From Rhodamnia argentea (Eukaryota > Streptophyta > Magnoliopsida > Myrtales > Myrtaceae), in NCBI RefSeq assembly GCF_020921035.1, contig NC_063150.1, forward strand, positions 33,527,826-33,591,825: a DNA stretch of 64,000 nucleotides. Reading direction: 5' to 3'. Made by a program: the position numbers and the translations under genes. This document shows, piece after piece, positions 1 to 13,800 of the stretch (the first letter of the stretch is position 1; the number at the start of each line of letters is the position of its first letter). The notes under the pieces were generated by a model that was given only the letters and a program-made list of their open reading frames with translations, made no database searches and had not been told where the DNA came from.

Positions 1-1893
1 TCATAAATGGTCCGATCCAAACCGACTCATTAATTCATTTATGACACATTTATGCGTAGTGCAAATTCCTTGACACATACCCAATTCGATCCATTCTCAA
101 CTCATACCCGACCCGATCCATATTACTAAAACACTTCTATATTTAATCCAATCTAAGAAAAATTACTTCTTATAAATTTTTGAAAAATTTTTATAACTAA
201 ATGATTGTGGACAAATTTTATATTTTTTTAATTTAAAAAATATGAATTTTCTCATTTATCTGAATTTTATCTGATTTGTTTTTCTTCTAAGATCGGCAAG
301 GCTGGCAAAAATATATAAAAAGTTGTATTTTTTACATTTTTTTATCATGTTTCCTTGTGGATATGAACATGAAATAATCTAATCTCGGATCAGAGGTTTT
401 TGAATCGGGTCTTGCCATGGGATCGACGAGATTAGTAGCTAAAATTATCAAAGATCATTTCGAAAGAGTGAACCGGGAATTTATTCATTCCTCGAAAACT
501 AGCTGAAGAGGATGTTTTATTATTGCCACCCGAAACAACAATGCATGGAAAAGTTAATTTGTGTCGGAACGAAGAGAGAAGATGAGAGAGCATCGCGATG
601 TGGTCGACCTCACGCGTTGGCTTGGGCCAATTGGTTGAAGTTCACCGGCGCTACAAAGCTCGGGTCCCCGGTGAACGGAGTAATAACGGTTTTATGGGTC
701 GCGTAGTCGGTCGAATGGAACAGGTCCCAGAGTGATAGCCGTGGTTCGAGCACATGTTGAGGCTATCATTGGTAAAGCACGACTTCTTCGTATAGACCAA
801 TGCGACCATGCAATAAATCAGCGGGCGACGAGGCGGGTGGTGGGGGCAGGTGATCGGCAATTGGGTGGCGGCGGCCCGCCTCTCGCAGGGTCGGCCGATG
901 TGCGTAAGAAAAAAGAAAGAAAAAAAGTAAAAGGAAAAAAAAGGATAAAGACATTTTAAATGGGTTGTCTTAAGTGGATTGTACGAGTTCATAATAGACC
1001 TATTTATAACCCACTTATTTTGACCTTTTTATTTTGTGACCCATTATGCTGATCTTCTAAGTTTGTTATAACCCATTTAAATACTTGTGGGTTATTAAAT
1101 CGGTTTTGAATCCATTTTGACATATTTAGAACGCGTGAAGAAGGAACATGGTTTCACAACCTGCTAATTAAGATCCATAAGATCCTTAAAAATGGTATTG
1201 AATCGTTAGTATCTTATGAGTCTTAAATTCTTAAAAAAGTAGACCCCATGCTAATTTTTAGTTACTTATTATATGTTTTACGTAGTTCAAATTAAACTGT
1301 TAGCATATTATTCGTGGATTGGATGTGGATAAACTAACAAGTCTTTGCTCTTTTCTAAAGGTACAGAATCGGGTGCAGTGAATTGTAATTGCGAAAAAGT
1401 TGAAAAATTTGACCAAACATTCATCAAAAAATTATTATATAATCTATCTCCTTTTAAGAATAACACATTTTAAGAAAAAGTCACGCTAAAAATGGAAAAT
1501 TCCACGATCCAAGACACAATCGTGATCCTTGAAAAAAAATGGTTCACAGGGACGTTTTATTTTTGATGTTTTCCGAACTAAAGTACTTTATAGCTTAGGT
1601 TGCGAATTTTCGGAGTACGAAAAAGAAAGGAAAGAGAAAAGCAAAACAAGAGTAGCATCTGGACTGGGAGGGACTCAGGACAGGACACGTGTCGGCCTGT
1701 CTAATTACTGGGATTATTTAATCAAGAATTGACCGACTCGGTATTAAATTAGATTTTTACGAAAGAGCTGCGCGCGTCCCTTCAGTTCTCCCCTCCCCCG
1801 CACACACGCCTCTCTCTCTCTCTCTCTCTCGAGAAGCTCTTCTTCTCCTTCGATTCGGAGCGTCGAGGGGAAGCATCGCGATCGCCGTTGCGA
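1..1893. other. 5' flank of the MADS gene, no gene seen
   Basis: AT-rich intergenic DNA without a convincing coding exon. Short open frames at 651-992 overlap on both strands and look like chance. The stretches at 1-130 and 960-1130 carry the words 'cccgacccgatcca' and 'aacccatttaaa', which also occur near 19.74-20.06 kb, so they are probably diverged dispersed repeats. The last 150 bases are C/T-rich and form the likely promoter and 5' UTR of the MADS gene. Confidence 0.5.
1809..1831 (+). repeat. (CT)n microsatellite in the presumed 5' UTR
   Basis: About eleven CT units lie 62 bases before the MADS start codon. CT tracts are common in plant 5' UTRs and core promoters. Any regulatory role here is inference. 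Confidence 0.8.
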
Positions 1894-4800
1894 ATGGGGC
1901 GGAGGAAGGTGGAGATTCGGAGAATCGCCGACAAGAGCAGCCGGCAGGTGACTTTCTCGAAGCGCCGGGGCGGATTGATGAAGAAGGCGCGCGAGCTCTC
2001 GGTGCTCTGCGACGTCGACGTCGCCCTCGTCGTCTTCTCCAGCCGCGGCAAGCTCTACGAATTCTGCAGTCGCAACAGGTGCGCCTCCCACTCCCTTCGA
2101 TTCCTCTCAGTCTCCGTCGCTCTCGCGATTGCGAAACTCGCTCGCTCAGTGTCGCTCGTAGCACTGCGACCGTGATTTTCGAGCTTTTTGGTTTCATGTT
2201 ACTGTTGTGATTCTGGCGGTTGATAATGCCGACGCAGAACCAGCTGTCTTTGTTTACAACTCGATTTCCCCGAGGTTTGTTGCTTATCCGTTTTTAGGAA
2301 TTTTTTCTTTTTCGCTACTTATCTTTTGTGGACTGTACGTATTTGTTCTCTCACTTAGTCGATTCTGCTTTAAATTTGTGGCTGAGTGGATTATCTAACT
2401 CTGACCTGGTCGCTTACGCTATTTGGCATGGGAACTTGCGACATTCCTTCATTTCTGCTCCTCTTCCTTTTTGTTTGTATTCTCTTCCTTGTCATTTCAA
2501 ACCGGGCAGGAATGGAAGTCATGCAATAACGAACCTCGAGATTTAAGCCACAAGAAAGATAAGCCACTAAAATATGATCACCGACCATTTTGTTTGGGAA
2601 GTGCCTAGATAAGAACAATGAACAATGAACAATGATACCATTTTGGGAGAGAATCCTAAGAAATTTGATATCTCTATATTTTATTGCATTATCTGTACGA
2701 AATACATTGAGATATTGAGAAAATTGTGTTTTTATCGCGACAACAAAATTATGGCAGGAAAGAGTGAATTCATATGGATTTTTCATAAGGTAAAGCTATG
2801 TATAACGAGAATGATCATCCACAAATATTATAACGTAGCAAGAGCCTCGCCTGATGGGGGTTGGAGATGGTCCCCAAATATCAAAGTGAATGCGAACAAA
2901 AGGGAGCATGAGAGACAGATTCACTATAATCAAATGGCAAGGCATGGTGTTTTTCCAATTGACAAGGCGCACAATCAAAATATTTATTGTCGATAGAACC
3001 TAAATGAAGACTTGAAATCAAAGATCTTAATCTAGAGGAAGAAGCATGACATAGCTGAGAATGTCAAGTTCCATATAAAATTTTAGCAGCACAAGCATAA
3101 GATTTGGGAATATTTAAGGAAACAAGCTCAAATAGACGTCTCACTCTACGGCCTATCCCAATAGTCTGTACCGTCTATGGATTTCACACAATTGACCTAT
3201 TGAAATCAAATTTAGGGACACTATAGTACCATAAAGGTGTCGGCAAAGAATAATACAGATGTTGAAATGTTTTTTTTGTATGATTGACTCTCATTTGTGT
3301 ATTATTAGCTATTTGAACAGAAGGAGCATGAGTATAGAATGATTTTGACGGAAATAAATTAGAATACGAAGTCATATGATTGCAGCAAATGGAGTAACAA
3401 AACCACGAATCAGAAGTACTTGAAGCGACAAACGTCACGGAAGGAACGGAGGAGCTAGAAGAATGGGATGAAAATCCTATGATGAGAGAGCGGCAGACAA
3501 TCCATTCGGAGAAGCCTTTACGGTAGTAGCGGTGGTAGATGAACTTGCAACCGAACTGCGGTTTTGGGGTCAATCGGGCGTCTTGTAGGTTGCTAAGGTT
3601 GTAGTCGATGAGAATTGGATATAGAACTTCTAATTTATCCATAATATGCACTTTACCAGTTCCAACAAAGTAGATTGGACAAGAAATGTGAAGAAACTAG
3701 AAACTAGTATTTGAAGAGCTGATATGGAGAAAATAAGGCCAAAAATGGCCTCTACACGACGTAATATCGGGGACTGGTCTAAGATTGCCAGGAACCAATC
3801 AAAAAGTTGACTAACCGGTTAGAAAAGTGCCTCGAAAACGGTTTGGTTCGACCGAACCGATCAATGCCCGAAGTCAACTCCGATCAATGGCCGGGCAACG
3901 TGATTAGAGAGGTGGGCGGTGTGTGGTGGCGTGTGAAGACCGTTCGTCGGTTTTTTGCAACTAAATTTTAGGATTTAGCTTCTCTAACGGTGGCGAGGTT
4001 GGACCCATCGATCGGTGGCCGAGTTGGTTTGAGTTCAGTTTCTTTCATAAGAGGTCCCGGGTTCAAAACTCCTCGGCGCCGGTGTCTTAAGTGGGGGGTC
4101 GTGGTGGTGGGCTCCTGCGCTAGCTCCTCCCGAGAACTAGTCGTGCTCCACCGCCGTGTTGAGCGAAGCTCGGCCGCTGCGCGGAACCTCGGTCAAAAAA
4201 AAAAAAAAAAAGTGGCAAGGTTGGTGGTGCTTTTTGACTTCCCAAACAAGTAGTAGAAGAGTCTTAACAGCAACTCAAGTTGCGGATTTGGGAAATGAGG
4301 GAGATGAGGCCGATGTGGCTAGCGTTGTGACTACCACCTTGGAGAAACATGGCCAATGCGGTTGGCGCCGTGACAACCACTGTGGAGAAATGTGGCCGAT
4401 ACAGCTGGCGTTGTTACGAAATACACTCAATGGGCACTTCATAAAATAAATATGGCTCTTATACTAAGTTGAGAATTGTGATGATAGCAAAATGTAATAT
4501 TTTGTACATTATCAAATGAAACAGTATAGGGTGACCGTCTAAAGTTGTAGCTTATCAATTACAATCAATCGGGATCAATCAAGGAAAATATATAGAATTT
4601 CCTAGATATATCTCTAACAACTATGACGCAAAATTAGGCGTGATACTTAACTTAAGCTTGTGATACTTTCAAGTACAAGTTGCAAGTCATTTTCACCATG
4701 TTAATCAGTCGAGTTTAAATAAATTGAGAAAGATAGAACAAGGCATAAATGGCGTCTACATTACAAAGCCAAATTTTGTTTATGTCATCCTTCTCTAGCA

Positions 4801-7800
4801 AGCGGGACGTGAAGTCTATGAAATTCTTCTTCCAATCTTGTGCCAATTATGTTGTACTTCTTAACATGTTAATCAAATTTCCTGATATTTCTGACCTAAA
4901 GTACCCTACTATTGTTGTAGCTTTACCAACATCCTCGAGCGATATCACAACTATTTTGGAGAAGCAGAGACCTCCAAAGATGCCAAAACGGTTGAGGTAT
5001 GTAAGATTTGCTCTAAGCAAATAGAAGTGGTCATTGACTCCTTGACTATTAGAATAACAAGTTTGCTACTTCAACTCAGCAAATTTATGCACTTACAAGA
5101 TTGTCAGCATAAAGGAAAATACTAGAAACATGCCCGAGTTAGCCATTCATGATGAGAAACAAACCTCAACTTTTAAAACTACAAGTTTGCTACTTCAACT
5201 CAGCAAATTTGTGTACTTATTTACAAGATTTTTATTTGTATTTTTCCAATGCCACTAGCGTTTTTCTTATATCCAAATCCTAAAGTGTAGCAAAATTCGG
5301 AAATTACCTACGGAACTATACTACTAGTGATAATACCTAAAAAACCTCTTTACAGGGAAATGGATTTGAAGATGCGGTTTACTGGTCATATCCCGAGATT
5401 CTTCAGATAGTTCAAAGGTTGAACTTCTATTTATGGGCTCGCTTCTCTATGAAAAGCATTCAATTTGTTTTTACATGGATATCTTTCTTTTTCGGATACT
5501 TAAGAGGACCAGATATCGAGAAGATGAGTGTGACCGACTTAGCACAACTAGAGAAGCAACTAGATTCTGCACTGAGACAAACTAGATCTAGAAAGGTGCT
5601 ACTCTATCTATCCTTTTGTTTACAGTGAACAATAACACGGTGCAAAATTTTAGCGCAATCGATTAAAAAAATTGACTTAAAATATATGAAATGCTCACCG
5701 ACAACGCTGGGACCGGTCTTCATCGATCAAGATGAGCTATATCTCGACTTGATTATTAATGAGTAGTGGAAATGGTTGTCAAATAGCGTAGGAACCAAAT
5801 AATGCTACTCAAATCTAATGCGAGAAGAAGAAATTATTAGAGAAATCAAAGGGGAAGGATATCAAAGAATTGTGTGGTTTGATTCTAGTGTTAATACTTA
5901 CTAGTACAGAGTTATGTACGGAGTTATTCGCAAAGTAATCCACTATGAATTCGAAGAAGTGCTGAATTACAATCACTTATGTGTTTCCCCGTCCTAGATT
6001 ACAAAAAAAAAAAAAAAAACCCTAGTTATGTTATCTCACTATCTCTTAAGAGAATTCACTCAAAATGCTCATAGAGAGAAAGTTCTAATATTCATGCTCA
6101 TAGTGTGTAACAATCAAGTAAATTTTATGTCACCTGTTGACTAATTAGAAAACGTTCTCAAAATTAGAAATCCAACTCTAGTATAGAAAACATTTCAATA
6201 ATTTTTTTTTTTTACATCAAACCACAAGTCTTATTTGAATTTGGAATTTCTAGTTGGATCGGGTTTCTTTTATGAGCTCAAATTCAAGACTTATGTCACA
6301 GTTTTCCATCTTAGCTCTCGTAGTCAAATCGTAGTGCTTATCATCCATACCGGCTTTCGCAAAGCTCAAATGATTCTCAACCATTACGGACGTCGATCAA
6401 GCCCAAGCTGACTTTGAACTTGTGTAGAGGAATTGACTCGGTCTACATGTCCGCAAGATTCTTTGTTGTAGGAAGCTTCTTTACGATCACATACTCTCTT
6501 GACATGCTATATATGATGTAGAAATTTTGGTCGCCAATGAACTCGTTTCTCTAATGATATCTCTCGTTTCCACCGAACAACACATCAACTCGATGTCCCA
6601 AGCTAGATCACTAATCGAGTCATTAGACCACACTACCTCTCTAGCTCCTTTCATTGTCATCATGCCTCACCATGACGCCTTTCAAGTCAAAGCATAACCG
6701 AGAGAAGCAAAGGAATAGCTATAGTATTTCGACCATCCTTCAAGTTCCACGCGTGACCGGGTCCACAAAAGATATCACCACACTACCTATCAATCGCATC
6801 CTCCACAACATATTGCAACGTCTGTCGTTCACAAGAATGAGGATCCACTTACTGCATCCCCATGCGCACTTGGAGTAGCTGTATACATTCTCCTGAATGC
6901 ACTTGAAAGATCTAGCTTAGTAGTATTCATGGCCTCGGACATCCATCTTGTGAAGCATGAGACAAATATTCCACCTCCATCCAAGTACATAGTGAGAGTC
7001 TAAACAATTCATGATAGGCTGAAAGTGGGGTACTTATAATTCATCCCCAGTGCACCACAGACATATCACTTCATCCCATCTGCATAGTTTAGGAACATGC
7101 ACCTCCTTGCCCTCGGGTTCAGCGTGCCATTGTACACGAGTGTAAGGACGGCAACATTAAACACTCAGCCCATTAATGAGTAGGCTTACCTAATCACATT
7201 TCCTTGGGAGTTCTCCCATCAAATTGTTAGTGATGGTGATTTATACACTAACCAATAAGCAGAGTTCACTGGTTTGACCAATCTTTACCAAGCCTTGCAT
7301 TGGACAGCAAGAGCAAGCTCTCTCCAAAATTATTTTGTTTTGCGACTCCATTCAGCCGTGTATGTTGACCTCATGGAATGTTTCACCATACCTTTCTCTA
7401 CGAGAAACCGACTAAGCTCCTCAAAATAGAATTTTAGTTCTTTGTCTGTTCTCAAAAACATGATCTTTCGTCCTACCTGCATTTCGATCATCTGTTACGA
7501 CTTAAATCGATTAAACACCTAGCGTATGCAGCTTTCTTTGAAATGCCATCGACAAAGAACAGCACATACCTAGTCCTCACAAGAATGAGGATCCACTTAA
7601 GTGTATGGAACCTACAATTTCCAAGGTATGAAGAAATCCTATTCTATTCAGTGACCTCCTAGGAATCCCCTCCGAGTCAAAACCATAATTTCTCTCTCAT
7701 GTGTCCGAGTCTCATGTGCCACAACCGAATCTTGTCCTAACCTAAAAACCCGGAGAATGGATGAGCCAATTATTGCATCATAGTAAGCACACCTCGAGAG

Positions 7801-10800
7801 CGCTTCAAAACTCCACCTTTAGCAAAGATCCGTGGCTGAACTCACTCGGCAAATTAAGGTCTTTTCTCAACTTTGGTACATGCCTTACGTCAATCAATGT
7901 TCTCACCACTACATTGTGCATTAATCTGGCTTGTTTCAATCCTTACTATTTCATAAGTGCTTGAGGAGATAATGCTTTCTTGTATTGAATAAAGGGATTA
8001 CAAAAGCAAACCATCTAAATGTAAAATGACCATTCTACTCCAACTATTATATTTCCTAACACTCCCCCTCAAGTTGGGATGTAAATATCAAATAATCCTA
8101 ACTTTGTCACCTACGAAACCCACTCTACTCCCCCGCAGTGATTTATTCAAGATATCTGCAAGCTTATCTTCCATCATTGCATGTTGAAAAATGATCTCCC
8201 ATTTCTGAATTTTCTTTTCGTACAAGTCACAATCAATTTCAATGTGCTTGGTTTGCTATGGAAGACGAGATTGTTTGCAATATGAATAACTGATTGATGA
8301 TCACTATAAAATACGGACGGTCCGACCTTGACATGCCAATTCCCGACAATAACATCCTTAACCAGAGCAATTCACCCGTCACATGCGCCATAGCTCTATA
8401 TTCTACTTCAACGCTTGATCGGGAAACCACACATTGTTTCTTGCTCTTTCAGGCAATTAAATTACCTCCAAGAAACACATGATAGCCTGACCTAGATCTT
8501 CTATTAGTAGGACATTCAGCCCAATCCGCATCAGAGAAACCCGTAGTTTCGGATGACCGTAATTCTTGAAAAGTAGCCCTTTACTCGGTGTTCCTTTCAA
8601 GTGCTTCATAATCCGAAGCACAACATCCCGATGAGTAGTACGAGGTGAACTCATGAATTGACTCACTACACTGACAGCAAAATATGTATCGGGTTTTGTG
8701 ACGATAAGATAGTTCAATTTACTCACTAATCTTCGATACTTCACTGGATCATGTAATAATTCTCCATATTCTGTATCAAGTTTCACATTGGGTTCCATAG
8801 GAGTATCAGGTGGCTTTGCTCCAAGAATCCCAACCTCATCAAGAATGTCAAGTAGATGTCTTCGTTGTGATAAATTGGTACATGCGTGTGGATAGGCAAA
8901 CTCAATACCAAGGAAATATCGCAAACGTTCCAGATCCTTAGTACTAAATTCTTTATGCAAGAATTGCTTAAGTTGTTGAATACTACTTAAATCACTACCG
9001 GTAATGATGATATTATCCACGTATACCATCAAAAGGATACATCCAGCTAAGGAGACATAACTAAAGACTGAATGACCTACTTGACATCGCTTTAATCCGA
9101 ACATGATAACAGCATCACCGAACCTACCAAACCAAGCATGAGGAGATTGCTTGAGTCCATGCAAAGCCTTATGTAAACGACATACCAAATTCTCTCCCGA
9201 GCAACAAACCCAATGCGGTTGCTCCGTGCGCACTTCCTCAGCCAAATCACCATGTAAGAAAGTATTTGTGACATCTAATTGATGAAGAAGCCAACTAAAG
9301 CATGCAGCCAAGGAAATAAAAACACGAACATATGGAATTTTAGCTACGGGTGTGAAAGTGTGATCAAAATCAACACCATAAGTCCGACTATATTCCTTTG
9401 CAAATGTTGAGCCGTCAATCGATCAAGAGTGCCATCGGGGTTAGCCGCCATGTATTGTACTCAATTGCTGCTGTCATTTCATCCTCCATTGCTTGCCGCC
9501 ATCCAAGAGGAACAAGAGCTTCAACAACACTACTAGGCATAGAAACAGAGGACAAAGATGAGACAAAGGTAGAGAAGATAGGAGATAAACGATCATATGA
9601 CAAGAAATTAGAAACAGGATAACGAGTACAAAGACAACTAGAAAGACCCGAATAAGGAGCATAACGATTCACGGGACGACCAACACAAGAGCGAGGACCT
9701 TTTCGAGTAGCATTGGCCAAATCAGCATCTGAGGATGGTGTAGCAATTGATGAGGAAACAGATGAACCATTTGTTGGTGAAGATTGTACTACTGTAGTGG
9801 GCGTTGCACCATGCCGATGATAGGTGTGATTAGCAAACTAAAATTGTGAGTATGACTATAACATTGTAGTAGTTCAAAAGTATCCCACAAAGACACATTT
9901 TTTAGCACGAGAATTCGACTTGTCAAGGTCTTGAGTAAGATAATGTACAAAACAAACACAACCAAAGATTCGTAGAGGTAATGGAAAAGGAGGACGATTT
10001 AGATGTAAAATAGAGAGCGGTGTCTCCCTTGAAGAATAGATATTGGAAGTCAATTAATTAAGTGGCGGTCTGTAAGAGTAGCATGACCCCAAAAAGTTTT
10101 AGGTACCTGCATGTGAGGCAACAAGCAACATCAAGAAGATGACAATTTTTGTGCTCGGCTACACCATTTTGATGTGGAGTGTCTAAATAGAAAGTCTGAT
10201 GAATAATACCATGAAAGTCAAGAAAAGGTTGATAATCAGAAGTAACGGCAAGATACTCTCCGGCTTTGTCTAATCGCAAAGTTGTGACTGTAGTATGAAT
10301 TGATTCAACACTTCAAAATAGAACAGGTGAAAGCAATGAGAAATTCTTCTATTAAGAATAACTAAGTCATTCGAGAGAATCATCCACGAATTTAACAAAA
10401 TATTTGAAACTAGAAATGTCGGGACACGACACCACATACATATAAGCGAACTAGCTCAAATGGACTAGATACACAACTTTGAATGTGAAAAGGAAAAGAG
10501 GCTCTATGATGTTTACCAAATTGACAAGTTTTACACTGAAAGGAACTCACAGACTTGGACTCAAGAATAAATGCCGAAGAGTGTTCGATGGCGAATATCT
10601 AGCACGACAATGCATCTGATACACATTAGAGGATGGGTGCTTTACAGCAGCTAGCACTTGACGATAATACACATCATTTGATTCATGTCTCCCACCAATC
10701 ATCTACCCAATCCTTAGATTCCGAAAGACACAATGAGAAAAGAAGAAGGTCATTGAACAATTTAGTTCTTTAATTAAAGAACTAACAGAAAAAAAATTAT

Positions 10801-13800
10801 ATGGAGATTTGAGATGCGGGATAGATGACAAAGAAAGAGAAGAACTCAAATGAGCAACTCCAATACTAGTAACCTGAGATTATGAGCCGATAGCTAATGT
10901 AATAGAATTTGGTACCCTAGGAGATGTGGAATGAAGTAAAGACAACAACGTAGAGGTTACCGGTTATATGATGTGTGGCTCCACAGTCTATTACCCAGGA
11001 GTCGGATGCTGAAGTAAACGGGATGAACTATCTTTTGAGGTTTATGCCGAGGTTGCAATAGGAGCTAAAGAGCTTGTCACCTGCTGGGAGCGAACCCATG
11101 CATAATACTCAATACGTGTCAAATGTACGGAATTACCCGTATTCCACACACTAGTAGAATCCGGTGGAGCCAGTGACGGAGAATCTTCCACCTCTACATA
11201 GACAGCTCGGGATGAAGAGTGTAGCAATAAGCCTCTGTATGTCCAGCCCTTGGACAATGATTACAACACGAGGAGCACGACTACCCCCATAAATAGAAGC
11301 ACCACAAGCACCAATGCCTCCATCACGGCTTCCATGACCTCCACTCTAAGCAAAACCACGTCCACCACCCCGGTAACCACGACCACAAGCTCCACGTCCA
11401 CTAGAGCCATGAGAAATCATAGCACTTGTCTCCAAAGCCATGGTGGATATCTTTTAAGCAGGTGTCGAATGAAAAGCTTGGGAGAAAATCCCATCTACCG
11501 TAGGAAGGGAACTCAGAGATGTAATTTGCTGGTGAAGGAAGGAATATTTAGGCCCTAGTGCCTTGAGAAACGATATCGGTCGAAGGTACTCTTGGTGTTT
11601 AGCTAAAATAATTGGCTTTTGAAGCTAGAAGATAAATATCCAAATGCCTACAAAGTGTCGAGAAACGAGCATAATACTCAAATAAAAATTGATCTCCACG
11701 CCGAAGATCAAATAGTGCCTCCCACATGTAACACACTCGTGTCATGTTGTTTTGTCCCAAAATAAAGTAAGGCACACTTCTCCCAAACTTCCTTAGCAGA
11801 GTTACAATTCATTTAGTGATAACTAATTTTAAGATCCATACTATTCCATAAAAGAGTACAGATCATCACATTTACAACAAGCCAATCGGGTGCCTTACTA
11901 CGATCGGGACCGTGACGTTATATAATCACGTTGTATAGTGGCGGTAAGATAGACTTTGACCGCTTTAGACCAAGATGGATAGTTATTTACATCTAACTTG
12001 ACAGAGGTCAATTTTCATTGGCAACTTCAGAAATCCTAGGACAGCAAGTCGCATAGCAATGTCAACTCGATTGCAATGACTCGAGGCTCGATCGGATGGC
12101 CAACTATGGACGAGGCCCAATCAAGGCTCGGTAGAGGAGTCATAGGCCAGCAATCGGATGGAGCAATTGGCAACAACGAGTGGGCAACTAGAATCATAGG
12201 CGAGGGATTTAGCTCCAATACCATGTTTGAGGAGATAATGATTTCTTGTATTGAACAAAGAGATTACAAGAATATATATGAGACTAAACCCTCTAAACAT
12301 AAAATGACCATTCCACCCTCACTCACATATTTCCTAACAATGAGCCATACCGATTCCATAAGAGCCTTAACACCTTAATGCACTAAGAGGTAGTAAACCG
12401 ATGTCTATAAGAAGCCACGTGATAAGAACTTTCAGAATCAAGCACTCAATCATCACCTAATGAATTTGTGGTGACTGCTAAGACATCATCGACATCATTG
12501 GAACTATTTTATGTTGTAGCGACAAACATTGACCTCACCGCAAACTTCACCTTAACTCCTTTGCCCTAGTATGTCGAATAATTTATCTTGTAGTCCCATC
12601 ATGCCAGACATTCTACCTCTGTATAGAATGGCTCTTCTATCTACTACCTCCACTCTCTACGTTCGTTTCTACCTTCTTTTTTTTTTTTGGTTGGAACGTT
12701 CGTCTCTAACTTGGATAAGTAAACTTGGCGTTATATTTTGCACAAAGCTATCTTCTTGTAACTTCTTTTGCCACTCCCAAGGTGGACTTTAGCTATTCTG
12801 GGATAATGTAGTGTGGCCCTACAACGGTGAAATGGTAAAGTGCTCAAAAGAATATAGTGTACACTAACAATATCATACCTTGTGTCTCATCGGGCAAGGT
12901 ATCATTGGCGTTACTCATGTCCATCATGAGCTTGTTGAGCTCATTAAATGGGTATTGATATTTGTTTGTCCAACCACCCAAAATTGAAACATCCTTTAAA
13001 GCATGTACAACTGATTAGTCAGACCCTTTATCAGATAAAGTGACTAAAGTTTACCCACGTCCGTAGCGTCGTATCTCTTCAGCCACTTCAATCAACATCT
13101 CATTCGATAGATTCAACACGATTATGCTTTTTGCCTCTTCCATCAAATCTACCTTATTGGCCTCTTCATCGTTTCTAGCTATTTTATCCTCGTAATCAAA
13201 GCCTTCGCCAAACCTTTGGTTATGAATAGGGCATGCATCTTAATGCTGCACAACCATAGTTGTCCACTCCTATTCTCAATTCTTACTTCTACTTAATTGT
13301 AAAAATAACATTTCTAAACAATGATCAAATAGTGAAAGCTCCAAATCAACTTTGGCAACACTAACCTTTGCTCTGGTAGCAATTGTTGTGAAATAATGCA
13401 GAACCTAATGTATTTTGGAGTTCAATTCTAACTGAGAAGAAAACTTAGCAGAGAAATCGATGAGAAACGATAAAGATACTAGGGATTTATGTGATTCGGT
13501 CTAAGTATTGGTACCTATTCCACAGGAGAGCCATTCACAAAGAATTGCACTACAAATCTGAAGAATCACAAAATCACTATCGGCCAATTGCTCAGGTGTT
13601 TCCCTGCCTTAGATTGCACAAAAACAGACCAATAAGCGTTATCTCATAATTTCTCGCCGAGAACTCACTCCAAAAACTCAGAGAGAAAACCCTAAGACTT
13701 CTATTGTTTGCAATTAATGAGCAGAATTATATTTTTTACATGGTCATAGGTGACTTGCCGACTCAAACTAGGAAACTTTTCAACCAAGAAAAAAAAAAAA

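Larger units (their letters stand above)
7958..12339 (-). mobile_element. Inner Ty1/copia retrotransposon, nested, degenerate but structurally complete
   Basis: The unusually short LTRs at 12224-12339 (5', 116 bp) and 7958-8061 (3', 104 bp) begin TGTTAGGAAATAT and end CA on the minus strand. Beside the 5' LTR lies 'tggtattggagc', close to the copia primer-binding site complementary to initiator tRNA-Met. Beside the 3' LTR lies the polypurine tract 'ttgagggggag'. The flanking 5 bp are 'ataag' and 'atgag', a near-perfect target duplication. Coding remnants run in copia order: gag region (about 11-12 kb), integrase, reverse transcriptase and RNase H. It sits inside the outer copia element between that element's protease and GAG-pre-integrase parts, so it is younger. 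Confidence 0.88.

Noticed and set aside
3990..4090. A tRNA gene
   Set aside because: A- and B-box-like words are present, but the molecule cannot be closed as a tRNA. The poly(A) tail and target duplication show a SINE.
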